Both the position numbers and the translations under genes were made by a program. Positions 15,005 through 23,622 of a stretch of DNA of 39,818 nucleotides are shown here, piece by piece. The first letter of the stretch is position 1, and every line of letters begins with the position of its first letter. The stretch is from Spirochaetales bacterium (GTDB lineage: Bacteria > Spirochaetota > Spirochaetia > JABMQR01), in assembly GCA_018399255.1 (NCBI GenBank), contig JAGYPA010000031.1:1-39818 (forward strand), read 5' to 3'. Under the pieces are notes generated by a model. That model made no database searches. It had not been told where the DNA came from and saw only the letters and a program-made list of their open reading frames with translations.

Positions 15005-16012
15005 TTAGTAAATAGATTCCGGTTCGTAGTACTGCTCAACGTTGGTAATATCGACCATTACCGAAGGAATTACTACGGTTGTCGGGCTGCTTGCCGTGTG
15101 GAAATCTGAGCTTCTTTTTCCTTCCGCCACATCAATTGCATAGCGTATTCCGTCATTTATCATAGATGGGTGGTAGGTTGCGGTTGCCTTGACCAGCGGG
15201 TTTCCGTCCATAATCATTTTGTAGACCACTTTTGATCCGGCGCCGCCCAGCACGATCTTGACATCGTTACTGCCTGATTCCTTGATTGCCTGCATTACGC
15301 CAAGCAGAACGTCATCGTCCTGGCAGAACACTGCATCTATGCGGGGGTATTTCTGCAGGAATGTTTCCATCAGGGAAAGTCCCTTCTGGGTGGACCAGTC
15401 TGCATATTCATACTTGTTTCCACCGAGCAGGTTGACCAGAGATGACTCTTTGTTCATTTCTGCAAAGAACGCATCCATCCGCTCGGTGTCGATGGTAACC
15501 GGGAGTCCGCCCATAGCCACATAGTTCTTGAGCCCTGCTGCCTTCATCTCCTTAGCCAGCCATTGCCCGCTGAGTCTACCAAGTGCAGGGTTGTCTCCGG
15601 CGATATTGACATATCCGAAACTTGTATCTGTCAGACCTCGGTCTATGACAAATACTTTGACGCCGCTTGCCTGGGTCTCTTTAACGATCGGGGTTAGGGG
15701 AGCAGATTCATGGGGAAGAATCACGAGAAAGTCCATACCCCACACCTGCAGGTCCTCAACATTGCGTACCTGGGAGGAAGGACTGTCTGCTGTCACGACC
15801 CGGAAGTCATATTTGCCGGGTTTTTCAGCATCGATATCCTTGACCGCTTTGTTTGCCCACCATACGATACCGCCGGTCCATCCATGATCGGCGCTAGGTA
15901 TCGATATGCCGATTTTTACTGCCTTGGCTCCACCCGATTCCGCTTCACCAGCTGCTGTCAGCGAGAAAGCTGCCAGACCGATAATGAGTAAGAGTGCTAA
16001 CAATTTCTTCAT
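15005..16012 (-). CDS. Sugar ABC transporter substrate-binding protein (ribose/xylose type, CUT2)
   Basis: 335-residue periplasmic binding protein of the RbsB/XylF class. A signal peptide (MKKLLALLLIIGLAAFSLTA) is followed by AGEAESGG with no lipobox cysteine, the spirochaete-like ending also seen in the other binding proteins here. The mature protein starts with KIGISIPSADHGWTGG and has DSPSSQVRNVEDL, FVIDRGLTDTSFGYVNIAGDN and FCQDDDVLLGVMQA, all typical of pentose/hexose binding proteins. The ATG at 16012 is preferred because GGAGG lies 7 bases upstream; a TTG two codons earlier is less likely. It is the last gene of the operon, directly before the terminator. Confidence 0.94.
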   Translation of the reverse strand: MKKLLALLLIIGLAAFSLTAAGEAESGGAKAVKIGISIPSADHGWTGGIVWWANKAVKDIDAEKPGKYDFRVVTADSPSSQVRNVEDLQVWGMDFLVILPHESAPLTPIVKETQASGVKVFVIDRGLTDTSFGYVNIAGDNPALGRLSGQWLAKEMKAAGLKNYVAMGGLPVTIDTERMDAFFAEMNKESSLVNLLGGNKYEYADWSTQKGLSLMETFLQKYPRIDAVFCQDDDVLLGVMQAIKESGSNDVKIVLGGAGSKVVYKMIMDGNPLVKATATYHPSMINDGIRYAIDVAEGKRSSDFHTASSPTTVVIPSVMVDITNVEQYYEPESIY

Positions 16013-16026
16013 AACCAAACCTCCAT

Positions 16027-17004
16027 TCAGTTTCTTTTATTGTACTGCAGCAATACTGCCGCAATAATAACCATACCTTTTGCCGCCTGCTGCAGATATG
16101 ACGAGACACCTCCCAGCACCAGCATATTGTTAATCATTCCCAGCATAATTGCCCCGAGAACCGTACCGATTATTGTTCCCTTGCCGCCGGACATTGAGGT
16201 GCCGCCGATGACGGCCGCGGCAATGGCGTCGAGTTCGTAATAGACGCAGTCGCTGGAATTTATCGAATTGAGCCGCGAGGACCAGAGCAGGGCGGTTACG
16301 CCGACAGTAGCGCCGGTAATGATATACGGGATCATCCGGGTAATCGTGACACTTACCGCAGAATAGCGGGCAACCTGTTCATTGGCGCCGACTGCGCAGA
16401 CATATCTGCCGAAGCGGGTGTTATTTAGAAGCACATGCAGAAGGGCAGCTATAATGAAGAACGCCCATACAGGGACTGGAAGCCCCAGGACCATGCCCGC
16501 TCCCACTTCGGGATAGACGGTGTTAAGCGAGAGAATATTGCCGGCTCCGGAAAAGTACTGGATGAGCGAACGGAAAATGGACATGGTTCCCAGAGTTGCG
16601 ATAAAGGGGGCTATTCTGCCTTTGGTAACCAGGATTCCGTTGAACAGACCGCACAAGGCGCCGAAGATGACGGCAAAGATCGCTGCCAGGGCAACTCCCA
16701 GATGGGAGGGGCCGGGAAACAGATTCAGGAAGAGTATGGTTATTCCTCCGGTAAAGGCTGCCATAGATCCGACCGATAAATCGATTCCTCCGGAGATAAT
16801 AATCAGTGTCATTCCCAGACCGATAATTCCGGTATAGGAAATCTGGCGCAGGATGTTGATAAGATTTCGGGGCTGAAGAAAATTAGGCCAGCCGACAATT
16901 ACTGCCAGAATAAATAGCAGGATGAATGCCATTCCCGTCGAATGATCCCCAAAACGGAAATTTTTGAAAAATCCGGTTGTTTTTGCTTTTATATCGATAC
17001 CCAT
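16027..17004 (-). CDS. Sugar ABC transporter permease (RbsC type, CUT2)
   Basis: 325-residue inner-membrane permease with about eight to ten hydrophobic helices. Family marks include GLGMTLIIISGGIDLSVGSM, NGILVTKGRIAPFIATLGTM, VGANEQVARYSAVSV and AAVIGGTSMSGGKGTIIG. It forms the channel for the adjacent ATPase and binding protein. Its ATG overlaps the ATPase stop codon by one base (TGATG), so the two are co-translated. Sequence does not reveal which sugar is carried. Confidence 0.95.
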   Translation of the reverse strand: MGIDIKAKTTGFFKNFRFGDHSTGMAFILLFILAVIVGWPNFLQPRNLINILRQISYTGIIGLGMTLIIISGGIDLSVGSMAAFTGGITILFLNLFPGPSHLGVALAAIFAVIFGALCGLFNGILVTKGRIAPFIATLGTMSIFRSLIQYFSGAGNILSLNTVYPEVGAGMVLGLPVPVWAFFIIAALLHVLLNNTRFGRYVCAVGANEQVARYSAVSVTITRMIPYIITGATVGVTALLWSSRLNSINSSDCVYYELDAIAAAVIGGTSMSGGKGTIIGTVLGAIMLGMINNMLVLGGVSSYLQQAAKGMVIIAAVLLQYNKRN

Positions 17005-18530
17005 CAGCTTACCTGCCCTTTTATGCCGGTTGCATGAAACATTATCTCCTCCTCAGTTATCTGTTTCCCTTCGAGACAGCCGGTTACTTTTCCCTCGCGC
17101 ATAACATAGACCCGGCTGCACAGCCCGATAACCTCTTCCATTTCCGAGGAGATAACGATGCAGGAGATGCCGGACGCAGCAAGGGAGTGAATAAAGTCAT
17201 AAATCTCACGTTTTGCATTGACATCGATACCCCGTGTGGGTTCATCGAGAATAAGAATTCTCGGATCGGTATCAACCCAGCGGGCGAGGTAGACTTTCTG
17301 CTGATTGCCGCCGCTCAAAAAGCGAAGTGCCATTTTCTGCGAGGCGGCAGCAATGTTGAATTTTTTTACATACTGCGTGCTCTTTTCAAGTTCGGCACGC
17401 TTATCGATCAAGACCCCCTTAAGATAGCGCTTGAGGGAAATCAGGGAGACATTCTGCGGGATATTGAAGTTCTGCACTATGCCCTTGCCCTGACGGTCTT
17501 CGCTGAGATAGCCGATGCCGAGCCTGACTGCATCCCGGGGATTTTTTATGGCGACTTTTTTCCCGTTATAGGTGAGCTTCCCCGCCTCGAGCGGTCTGAG
17601 TCCCATTACTGCTTCGGCTGTTTCTGTTCGGCCTGCACCGACGAGTCCGGCAAAGCCGAGAATTTCACCGCGCCGAAGATTGAAGGAGATATCTTTGACC
17701 ATTTTGCCGCTGGAAAGACCTTCTGCTTCCAGGATAATATCATCGGTCCCCCGAATCTTCTTCTGCGGAAATACCTGCTGAAAATCCCTGCCGATCATTT
17801 TTCGTGCAATATCATGCTCATCCACATCGGCTGCATTATCAACACTGATAAGGCTGCCGTCTCTGAGCACCGTTACCCGGTCGCAGATGGCGATGATTTC
17901 CTGCAGTTTGTGGGATACGAAGATCAAGGTAACCCCTTTTCGCTTCAGGTTCCGCATCAGTGTGAAGAGAATTACAATCTCATGTCCGGTCAGTGTGGTG
18001 GTCGGTTCATCCATGATCAGGATGCGCGCATCCAAGAGGAGGGCTTTGGAGATTTCCACAAGCTGCTTCTCGGCAACGCTCAGTTCGCTGATCAGCAGAT
18101 TGACATCGATCGGCATCTTAAGCTCGGCCAGCTGTTCGGCAGCTTTTTCCCGCATCCTGTTCTTGTCCAGCAGGCCGGATTTTTTTCTGATCTCGTTTCC
18201 CAGATAGATATTCTCATATACGCTGAGCGTGTTGATCAGGTTGAATTCCTGCGGGACTATGGCTATTCCCAGTCTTTTGGCGGTGATAAAATCGGGTACT
18301 TCCACCTGTTTGCCGTCCAGCTGGAGGGAACCGGCTGTAGGCTGATAAATGCCGCTGATGATTTTTATCAGGGTCGATTTACCGGCACCGTTTTCGCCGA
18401 TGAGTCCCATTATTTCACCGGCACGGATCGAGATTGATATATCATCGAGCACCCGTACACCGGAAAACTCTTTGGTAATTCCCCGAGTCTCCAGCAGTAC
18501 GGATTTCTGATCAGTTTTTTCAACAGTCAC
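17004..18530 (-). CDS. Sugar ABC transporter ATP-binding protein (RbsA/MglA type, two ABC domains)
   Basis: 508 residues, the normal length for the duplicated CUT2 ATPase. Domain 1 has a full Walker A (GENGAGKST at about 45-53), a variant signature LSVAEKQLVEISKAL and Walker B ARILIMDEPTTTLT. Domain 2 (about 265-500) has the degenerate A-loop GFAGLVGAGRTETAEAV, the signature LSGGNQQKVYLARW and Walker B PRILILDEPTRGID. The start codon is GTG at 18530, with GGAG seven bases upstream. It sits between the isomerase gene (14-base gap) and the permease (one-base overlap). Confidence 0.96.
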   Translation of the reverse strand: MTVEKTDQKSVLLETRGITKEFSGVRVLDDISISIRAGEIMGLIGENGAGKSTLIKIISGIYQPTAGSLQLDGKQVEVPDFITAKRLGIAIVPQEFNLINTLSVYENIYLGNEIRKKSGLLDKNRMREKAAEQLAELKMPIDVNLLISELSVAEKQLVEISKALLLDARILIMDEPTTTLTGHEIVILFTLMRNLKRKGVTLIFVSHKLQEIIAICDRVTVLRDGSLISVDNAADVDEHDIARKMIGRDFQQVFPQKKIRGTDDIILEAEGLSSGKMVKDISFNLRRGEILGFAGLVGAGRTETAEAVMGLRPLEAGKLTYNGKKVAIKNPRDAVRLGIGYLSEDRQGKGIVQNFNIPQNVSLISLKRYLKGVLIDKRAELEKSTQYVKKFNIAAASQKMALRFLSGGNQQKVYLARWVDTDPRILILDEPTRGIDVNAKREIYDFIHSLAASGISCIVISSEMEEVIGLCSRVYVMREGKVTGCLEGKQITEEEIMFHATGIKGQVS

Positions 18531-18544
18531 GTAAGTCTCCGCTG

Positions 18545-19534
18545 CTACTGCTTCATTGCCCCGTCAAAAGCGAGTTCTGATGGGGTAAAGTCGATGCGGC
18601 GCACAAATTCGCATGCCTCACGGGCTCCGTACTCCCGATCCATTCCCGAATCCTCCCACTCTACGGAAAGAGGGCCCTGATAACCGGCATCATTGAGGGT
18701 GCGGATAATACTTTCAAAATCGACATCCCCGTGGCCGAGAGAACGGAAGTTCCACCCTCTCCGGCTGTCGCCGAATTCTATATGAGAACCCAGGATACCG
18801 GCCTTTCCGTCCCGGTTCACTGCTGCATCCTTCATGTGAACGTGGTACACCTGTTTTATGAAGTCCCTGAGGAATATATGCGGTGTGACGCCCTGCCAGA
18901 TGAGGTGAGACGGGTCAAAATTGAATCCCAGGGTGGGGCGGAAGCTGAACTCCTGAAGGAGCCGCTCTGCGGTATAGTAGTCGAATGCTATTTCGGTAGG
19001 ATGCACTTCCAGGGCAAACTTGACGCCGTTTGCATCAAACACGTCAAAAATCGGGGTCCAGAGTTCCACGATTTCCCGATAGGCTGCATCTATCATTTCT
19101 GCAGATGTCTGGGGAAATGAGTACCAGTATTTCCAGACGCCGCTGCCCATGAATCCGGTTACGACGCTGCAGCCCATGTTCTTAGCCGCCCTGGCGGTAT
19201 ATTTGAGTTCCTCAATTGCCCAGGCTCGGATTTTTTCAGGATTTCCTTTGTACTTGTCGGGGGCAAATCCATCCAGTCTCGGGTCCCAGAGATCCCCGAC
19301 GCACTGTCCGGCAAGATGCGCCCCGAGAGCCCAGGTTTTCAGGCCGTATTCAGCAAGGATCGCCTTGCGCTCTGCCGTATAGGCTGGATCGTCGGCTGCC
19401 TTGCGGACATCCATATGGTCGCCCCAGCAGGCGATTTCGAGTCCGTCGTAGCCGAAAGAGGCTGCTTTTTCGCAGACGCTTCTGAACGTAAGATCGGCCC
19501 ACTGGCCGGTAAACAGGGTAACTGGTCTTGCCAT
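18545..19534 (-). CDS. Sugar phosphate isomerase/epimerase (TIM barrel)
   Basis: 329-residue xylose-isomerase-like TIM barrel. The metal and substrate residues are readable: Glu176 and His178 (FALEVHPTE), Asp207 and His210 (FNFDPSHL), the HVHMKDAA segment with His231, His233 and Asp236, and Glu292 (LSVEWED). The divalent-metal set is therefore complete and activity is likely. Sequence style resembles enzymes annotated as sugar or inosose isomerases in polyol and keto-sugar pathways. It lies between the oxidoreductase and the ABC ATPase in the CUT2 operon, so it probably processes the imported sugar after oxidation. Confidence 0.92.
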   Translation of the reverse strand: MARPVTLFTGQWADLTFRSVCEKAASFGYDGLEIACWGDHMDVRKAADDPAYTAERKAILAEYGLKTWALGAHLAGQCVGDLWDPRLDGFAPDKYKGNPEKIRAWAIEELKYTARAAKNMGCSVVTGFMGSGVWKYWYSFPQTSAEMIDAAYREIVELWTPIFDVFDANGVKFALEVHPTEIAFDYYTAERLLQEFSFRPTLGFNFDPSHLIWQGVTPHIFLRDFIKQVYHVHMKDAAVNRDGKAGILGSHIEFGDSRRGWNFRSLGHGDVDFESIIRTLNDAGYQGPLSVEWEDSGMDREYGAREACEFVRRIDFTPSELAFDGAMKQ

Positions 19535-19599
19535 TGCTCACTTCTCCTCTATAATATTCTTATCAGGTAATTTTTCGCGCCGCTTCAGCAGCAGTATTC

Positions 19600-20790
19600 T
19601 TACAGATCTATCCAGGCAGTTCCTTTCCGGGAACTTTCCACGCAGGCACCGATAAACTTTACTCCGTCGACTCCCATTTCAGGTCCGGGAAAGTCGAGAT
19701 CTTCCGCTGTCAGCGGTTCACCGGCTTTCTGCTTTTCCAGGGCACCAATGAAGGTTTTATAGATGTTGGCAAAGGCTTCAAAGTATCCCTCGGGATGTCC
19801 CGAAGGGATGCGCGAATAGCGCTGTGCAGCTGGATAAAAGGCATCTCTTCCCCGGGAAAGTATTTGGGCGGGGCGGTCTAGATAGGTCACCTGCAGGTGG
19901 TTCGGGTCTTCCTGCAGCCACTGAATGGTGCCTTTTGTGCCGAAAATCCGCAGTCTGAGCGCATTGTCATAGCCGATGGCAATCTGGCTGGCCCAGTAGA
20001 GACCTTTTGCTCCGCCCTCATATTCGAGCATTATAGAGACGTTGTCATCGAGCACTCTTCCGGGACCGAACGTATCAAGCCGCGCACAGAGAGCTTTGAT
20101 TCTCAGGCCGGTTACATACGAGACAAGGTTTTCTACATGGCTGCCGATATCGCCGGTACAGTTTGCTTTTCCGGTCAGGGCTGGGTCGGTACGCCAGGAG
20201 GCTTGTTTCTGGCCTTCCTGCTCTATCGGCTGGGCAAGCCACTCCTGGGGATATTCCGCGTTGACAAAGCGAATATCGCCAATTTCACCCGCTGCTATGA
20301 GCTCTCTGGCCTGTTTTACGGCAGGGTATCCGGTATAGGTGTAGGTGACGGCAAAGAGGGCGTTGTTCTGCTTAGCCAGTGCTGCCAGCTCTTCAGCCTC
20401 TTCTGTCTCGAAAGTGAGGGGTTTATCGCAGACTACCGGTATCCCCTTAGAGAGGAATGCTTTTACCGCACCGTAATGCTGGGCATTGGGGGTTACTACG
20501 ACCACAAAATCTACCGGATCGGGGCGGTCAGCCTCCTTTTCCGCCATGGTGAGAAAGTCCTGATAGAGACGTTCCTCAGGCAATCCAAGGCTCCTTCCGG
20601 TCTCCAGCGTCTTTTCCCAGCTGCGGGAAAAGCAGCCGGCAGCCAGCTCGGCCATACCGTCAAGTCCGATGGCTTTCCGGTGAACTTCTCCGATAAAGGC
20701 TCCGGGGCCGCCGCCGATCATGCCGTATCGAAGTTTTTTCCCAATCCTGTTCCCATTCTCGTTCCCGTTTTCTCTGGTTCCTTCTATCAT
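19600..20790 (-). CDS. Gfo/Idh/MocA family NAD(P)-dependent oxidoreductase
   Basis: 396 residues; first gene of the CUT2 operon. Rossmann motif RYGMIGGGPGAFIGEVHRKA, then VVTPNAQHYGAVKAFL and the catalytic-Lys motif VVCDKPLTFE. GDIGSHVENLVSYVTGL provides the conserved active-site region. The start at 20790 has GGGAGAAG about 8 bases upstream; the longer frame to 20829 would begin inside the palindromic operator. The first residues (GTRENGNENGNRIGKK) are low-complexity, encoded by imperfect GGGAAC-like hexamers. The probable role is to oxidise the imported sugar or polyol at one carbon before the isomerase acts. Confidence 0.92.
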   Translation of the reverse strand: MIEGTRENGNENGNRIGKKLRYGMIGGGPGAFIGEVHRKAIGLDGMAELAAGCFSRSWEKTLETGRSLGLPEERLYQDFLTMAEKEADRPDPVDFVVVVTPNAQHYGAVKAFLSKGIPVVCDKPLTFETEEAEELAALAKQNNALFAVTYTYTGYPAVKQARELIAAGEIGDIRFVNAEYPQEWLAQPIEQEGQKQASWRTDPALTGKANCTGDIGSHVENLVSYVTGLRIKALCARLDTFGPGRVLDDNVSIMLEYEGGAKGLYWASQIAIGYDNALRLRIFGTKGTIQWLQEDPNHLQVTYLDRPAQILSRGRDAFYPAAQRYSRIPSGHPEGYFEAFANIYKTFIGALEKQKAGEPLTAEDLDFPGPEMGVDGVKFIGACVESSRKGTAWIDL

Positions 20791-20805
20791 GTGATTCTTC
20801 TCCCA

Positions 20806-20837
20806 ATCATGTAATGCACGCGCGTGCAATGCATGAT
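20806..20837. promoter_or_regulatory. 32-bp near-perfect palindrome, probable operator
   Basis: A 14-bp perfect core, TGCACGCGCGTGCA (20815-20828), lies inside arms ATCATG (20806-20811) and CATGAT (20832-20837) sharing the same centre; only two base pairs of the 16 mismatch. It lies 16 bases upstream of the oxidoreductase start and on the other side faces the MFS gene. Length and symmetry suggest a dimeric repressor site. Which regulator binds is unknown; the LacI-type protein is one candidate. Confidence 0.7.
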
Positions 20838-21053
20838 TATCGTACTTCTGATTTCCTGATAAATCAAGAGTTTTTCAAGATTATTTCGCTGAAAGATGAC
20901 AAACTGGCCGGTGCCGTCCGGTTGCTCATTTTCCGGTCTGCCGGTAGAATGCAAAAACAGCGAAAGGGGAGAAGTAAGGCAGGTGTAAATTCCGGGGAGC
21001 GTGATGTGAATTCCAGACAGAGAGAGGAGGGGGAGCAGGTACGGGGACGTCAT

Positions 21054-22223
21054 GTGATTCAGCAAACCTTTATTCAGTCGGTTCCCGCTATCTCCTCGGC
21101 AGTACTCATTCTGCTGCTCATTACCTTCAACCGGGTTCTTCTTTCGCCGCTGCTGCTGCAGATTCAGCAGGATTTCAGCATCAGCCACGGGCCGTCCTCC
21201 AGGATTTTTCTTTTCCGCAGTATCGGGTACAGTTCAGCGCTGCTGATATCAATGTATATTTCTTCCAGGATTATACACCGGGCAACGGTCCTGCTCAGTT
21301 CTGTGATAATTTTTGCAGCTTTGCTGCTTATGGCGGCAGCCCGGACTTTGACTTTTTTCAATGCAGCAATTCTGGCGGCAGGTTTTGGCTCCGGTCTGTA
21401 TCCAGTTTCAGGGCTGGCGGTGCTCAACGATCTGGTTATTCGCAAAGATAGACAGAAAGCGATTTCTTTCCACGAGCTCGGTCCACATACTGCCATGCTG
21501 CTGGCGCCTCTGCTGGCAAATATTATTATCCTCTATGGCTCCTGGCGGTCAGCCTATGTGGTTCTGGCGTTTATTACTTTGGCTGCCGGTATTCTCTACT
21601 TTTTCCGGGTACCTGCGGGCTCTTTCAAGGGCGATCCGCCGACGTTCCAGGTATTGGGAGAATTGTTTCGCATTCCTCTTTTCTGGGTGCTGATAGTGAT
21701 TTTCAGTATAGCGGTCGGTGCTGCAACGGGTATTTACGCTATTATTCCAATATTTCTCGTGGATGAGGCAGGATACACGCAGGAAGCAGCAAATACCCTG
21801 TTCAGCATCTCCCGTCTCACTCCTATAGCTGCTCTGATCGGCGCCGGGCTGGTGCAGGACCGGGTGGGAGTCAAGTGGTCGCTCCTTGTGTCAATTATCG
21901 GGTGCGGCGTCATGATTATTCTAACCGGCCTGTTGAGCGGACCGCTGCTGCTTGCTGCGATTTTTCTGCAGCCGGCTTTTGCGGCAGTGATTATACCTCC
22001 GGCTCTGACGGCAGCTGCTACCGTCGGCGGACCAAAACAGCAGGGTATTATCATTGCGATGCTTCTCCCGATCGCATCTGTCTTCGGGACGGGGATTATT
22101 CCGGCTTTTATCGGGTATATGGGAGATGCAGCCTCATTTTCTCTCGCTTTTATCATTATCGGGGCAGTGACGGTGGTCAGCAGCATCGGTGTGAAAGCAC
22201 TGCATCATCACCAGCAGGTTTGA
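21054..22223 (+). CDS. Major facilitator superfamily transporter
   Basis: About 389 residues with roughly twelve hydrophobic helices and an MFS-like central loop. Recognisable points are LISMYISSRIIHRATVLLSS after the second helix, FHELGPHTAMLLAPLLANI in the fourth or fifth helix, and RLTPIAALIGAGLVQDRVGV in the second half. It resembles the CynX/NarK-like or sugar-phosphate groups only weakly; substrate unknown. The GTG at 21054 with GGGGA six bases upstream gives a normal MFS N-terminus; the open frame reaches back to 20814, but those 80 residues are charged and low-complexity and probably not translated. It is divergent from the CUT2 operon and may share the palindromic control site. Confidence 0.85.
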   Translation: MIQQTFIQSVPAISSAVLILLLITFNRVLLSPLLLQIQQDFSISHGPSSRIFLFRSIGYSSALLISMYISSRIIHRATVLLSSVIIFAALLLMAAARTLTFFNAAILAAGFGSGLYPVSGLAVLNDLVIRKDRQKAISFHELGPHTAMLLAPLLANIIILYGSWRSAYVVLAFITLAAGILYFFRVPAGSFKGDPPTFQVLGELFRIPLFWVLIVIFSIAVGAATGIYAIIPIFLVDEAGYTQEAANTLFSISRLTPIAALIGAGLVQDRVGVKWSLLVSIIGCGVMIILTGLLSGPLLLAAIFLQPAFAAVIIPPALTAAATVGGPKQQGIIIAMLLPIASVFGTGIIPAFIGYMGDAASFSLAFIIIGAVTVVSSIGVKALHHHQQV

Positions 22224-22899
22224 TAATGCCAAATTCCACTCGCCCGATAATCCTGGTGCAGCTCCGGGAGTTATACCAGTCATGTTCCACCAGCTGACAG
22301 AAGGTGATATCTTCGGAACCGAGATGCATTTCGCTCAGCCTATCAATCAGTTCTGCCAGGGCCTGCGGATTTCTCAGCGGGCAGGGGAACCGCATGAATG
22401 TGGTGTGGGCCGATTCTGAGGCATAGCGTTCATCGTTCGGCAGATTGTGTTCCTGTAACCGTTTTCTGATATTCTCCCGCAAATCGACCAGGATATTATC
22501 GTCGTACCCACGGACCAGTCCTGCCGTCCTGCTGAATACGACCCCTTGCCGCAGCAGTCGGAACGGCTGGATTTCTGATGCCGCTTCACGTGAGATCTGC
22601 AGAAATTGTCTATTCCGATCGTTACTCCTTTGATATGCCGCTGAACCCTGAATGAAATCAAAAATGGTGATGTGCAGGTCTTCAAAAGGATAGTAATATT
22701 GATCCGGTTCTACTTGGGAGAATCTGTTTACCAGCTCCTGGTAGTGCTCCCGGCTGCCCTGGACAGGGATGATGAGCGAAACTCCGCGGCGGGGGTCACC
22801 GGCGCCGGGCAGGAGCAGGGGGTCTGTGTCAATTCGGCCATGCCGCAGGTCATCAATGTTGGCGGCGTGAATAGCATCGTATAATTCTTTAGAACTCAT
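22177..22899 (-). CDS. 2H phosphoesterase superfamily protein (LigT/CPDase-like)
   Basis: 240 residues. Two H-x-T-x signatures define the fold: His76-x-Thr78 in DLHITIFDF and His165-x-Thr167 in SAHTTFMRF. Enzymes of this superfamily hydrolyse or ligate 2',3'-cyclic or 2'-5' phosphodiester bonds in RNA or small nucleotides; the exact substrate here is unknown. The start at 22899 has AAGGAG six bases upstream. Its last 47 bases overlap the 3' end of the convergent MFS gene, and the final residues (AGDDAVLSHRCC) look like read-through into that gene, so its stop may have shifted. Confidence 0.85.
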   Translation of the reverse strand: MSSKELYDAIHAANIDDLRHGRIDTDPLLLPGAGDPRRGVSLIIPVQGSREHYQELVNRFSQVEPDQYYYPFEDLHITIFDFIQGSAAYQRSNDRNRQFLQISREAASEIQPFRLLRQGVVFSRTAGLVRGYDDNILVDLRENIRKRLQEHNLPNDERYASESAHTTFMRFPCPLRNPQALAELIDRLSEMHLGSEDITFCQLVEHDWYNSRSCTRIIGRVEFGIIKPAGDDAVLSHRCC

Positions 22900-22920
22900 G
22901 GATAACTCCTTCCGCACCTG

Positions 22921-22944
22921 CCTTTGCCTTTGCCTTTGCCTTTG
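22921..22944. repeat. Hexanucleotide repeat CCTTTG x 4
   Basis: Four perfect copies of CCTTTG followed by CCTTG, just upstream of the 2H phosphoesterase ribosome-binding site. Copy-number change here would alter the leader length. Confidence 0.85.
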
Positions 22945-23000
22945 CCTTGCAGGAATTGCATGAAGAATAGTATTCTGATCTTAATTTGGCAAGTATCCTG

Positions 23001-23028
23001 TTGAAGGGCACCGGGGCTGTGATATAAT
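23001..23028 (+). promoter_or_regulatory. Sigma-70-like promoter of the WYL regulator remnant, leaderless
   Basis: TTGAAG (23001) and TATAAT (23023) with a 16-base spacer. The ATG at 23037 follows the -10 box by only eight bases and has no Shine-Dalgarno, so the transcript would be leaderless or nearly so. Confidence 0.65.
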
Positions 23029-23036
23029 CCAAAAAC

Positions 23037-23503
23037 ATGAAAATCGATCGCCTGCTCTCCATCATCATCTATCTTATGAACCATGAAGTGGTAAGCGCCC
23101 GTGTTCTTGCCAAGCGGTTTGCAGTAACTGTCAGGACTATCGTTTATTCAGGGTTTCCAGAATAAGGGAGCCTGAAATTCTTACCGGGAGATTTATTCGC
23201 AGACCACTCTCCTTTGAAGAGTTTGAGCAGTTGCAGAATCAGCAGAGTCCGGGCAAAACGACAGAACTGGTACTCCTGTTCCATCCCTTCATGAAAGCGC
23301 TAGCAGAAGAGTATGCTGCTCCTGAAGATTGTTCTCTCGATCCTGAGGGGAACCTGATAGTGAAAATGCGGATCCCGGAAGACGGCTGGCTTTATGGATT
23401 GATTTTATCCTATGGAGAATATGTCACAGTTCTGGAGCCAGCTCATGTCAGAGAACAGGTGAAAGAAATAGCAGAGAAGATTGCCGGAAAGTATGAGAAT
23501 TAA
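23037..23503 (+). pseudogene. WYL-domain transcriptional regulator (YafY type), internally deleted
   Basis: The N-terminal DeoR-like helix-turn-helix is clear (MKIDRLLSIIIYLMN, SARVLAKRFAVTVRTI), but the frame stops at 23163-23165 after 42 codons. From about 23141 a different frame opens with RLFRVSRIREPEILTGRF and continues through FHPFMKALAEEYA and RIPEDGWLYGLILSYGEY to a stop at 23503; this is the C-terminal end of a WYL protein. Most of the linker and WYL domain (very roughly 150 residues compared with usual proteins) is missing at the junction near 23141. The 3' piece alone could only start from a TTG at 23231. The product is almost certainly non-functional. Confidence 0.85.
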
Positions 23504-23550
23504 AGAATTGCAGGAAAAAAAGTTTAATTTTCCCGATTTCTTTTTAAAAT

Positions 23551-23586
23551 TACGACATACAGCTGTCGTATATCCTGAGGTATACT
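23551..23586 (+). promoter_or_regulatory. Operator and -10 box of the GyrI-like gene
   Basis: TACGACA-N6-TGTCGTA (23551-23570) is a perfect seven-base-arm inverted repeat covering the expected -35 position of a TATACT box at 23581-23586. Its position between the WYL remnant and the GyrI-like gene suggests it was the binding site of that regulator. Confidence 0.6.
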
Positions 23587-23622
23587 TTGGCATATCTTAA
23601 TTTTTAAAAATAGGAGTTTGTT

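Noticed and set aside
16977..18437. Long open frame (486 codons) on the plus strand
   Set aside because: It lies fully antisense to the two-domain ABC ATPase, whose motifs are complete; the composition is that of a codon-mirrored shadow.
20814..21053. N-terminal extension of the MFS transporter
   Set aside because: It starts within the palindromic operator, is charged and low-complexity, and the GTG at 21054 has a proper ribosome-binding site and gives the normal MFS length.
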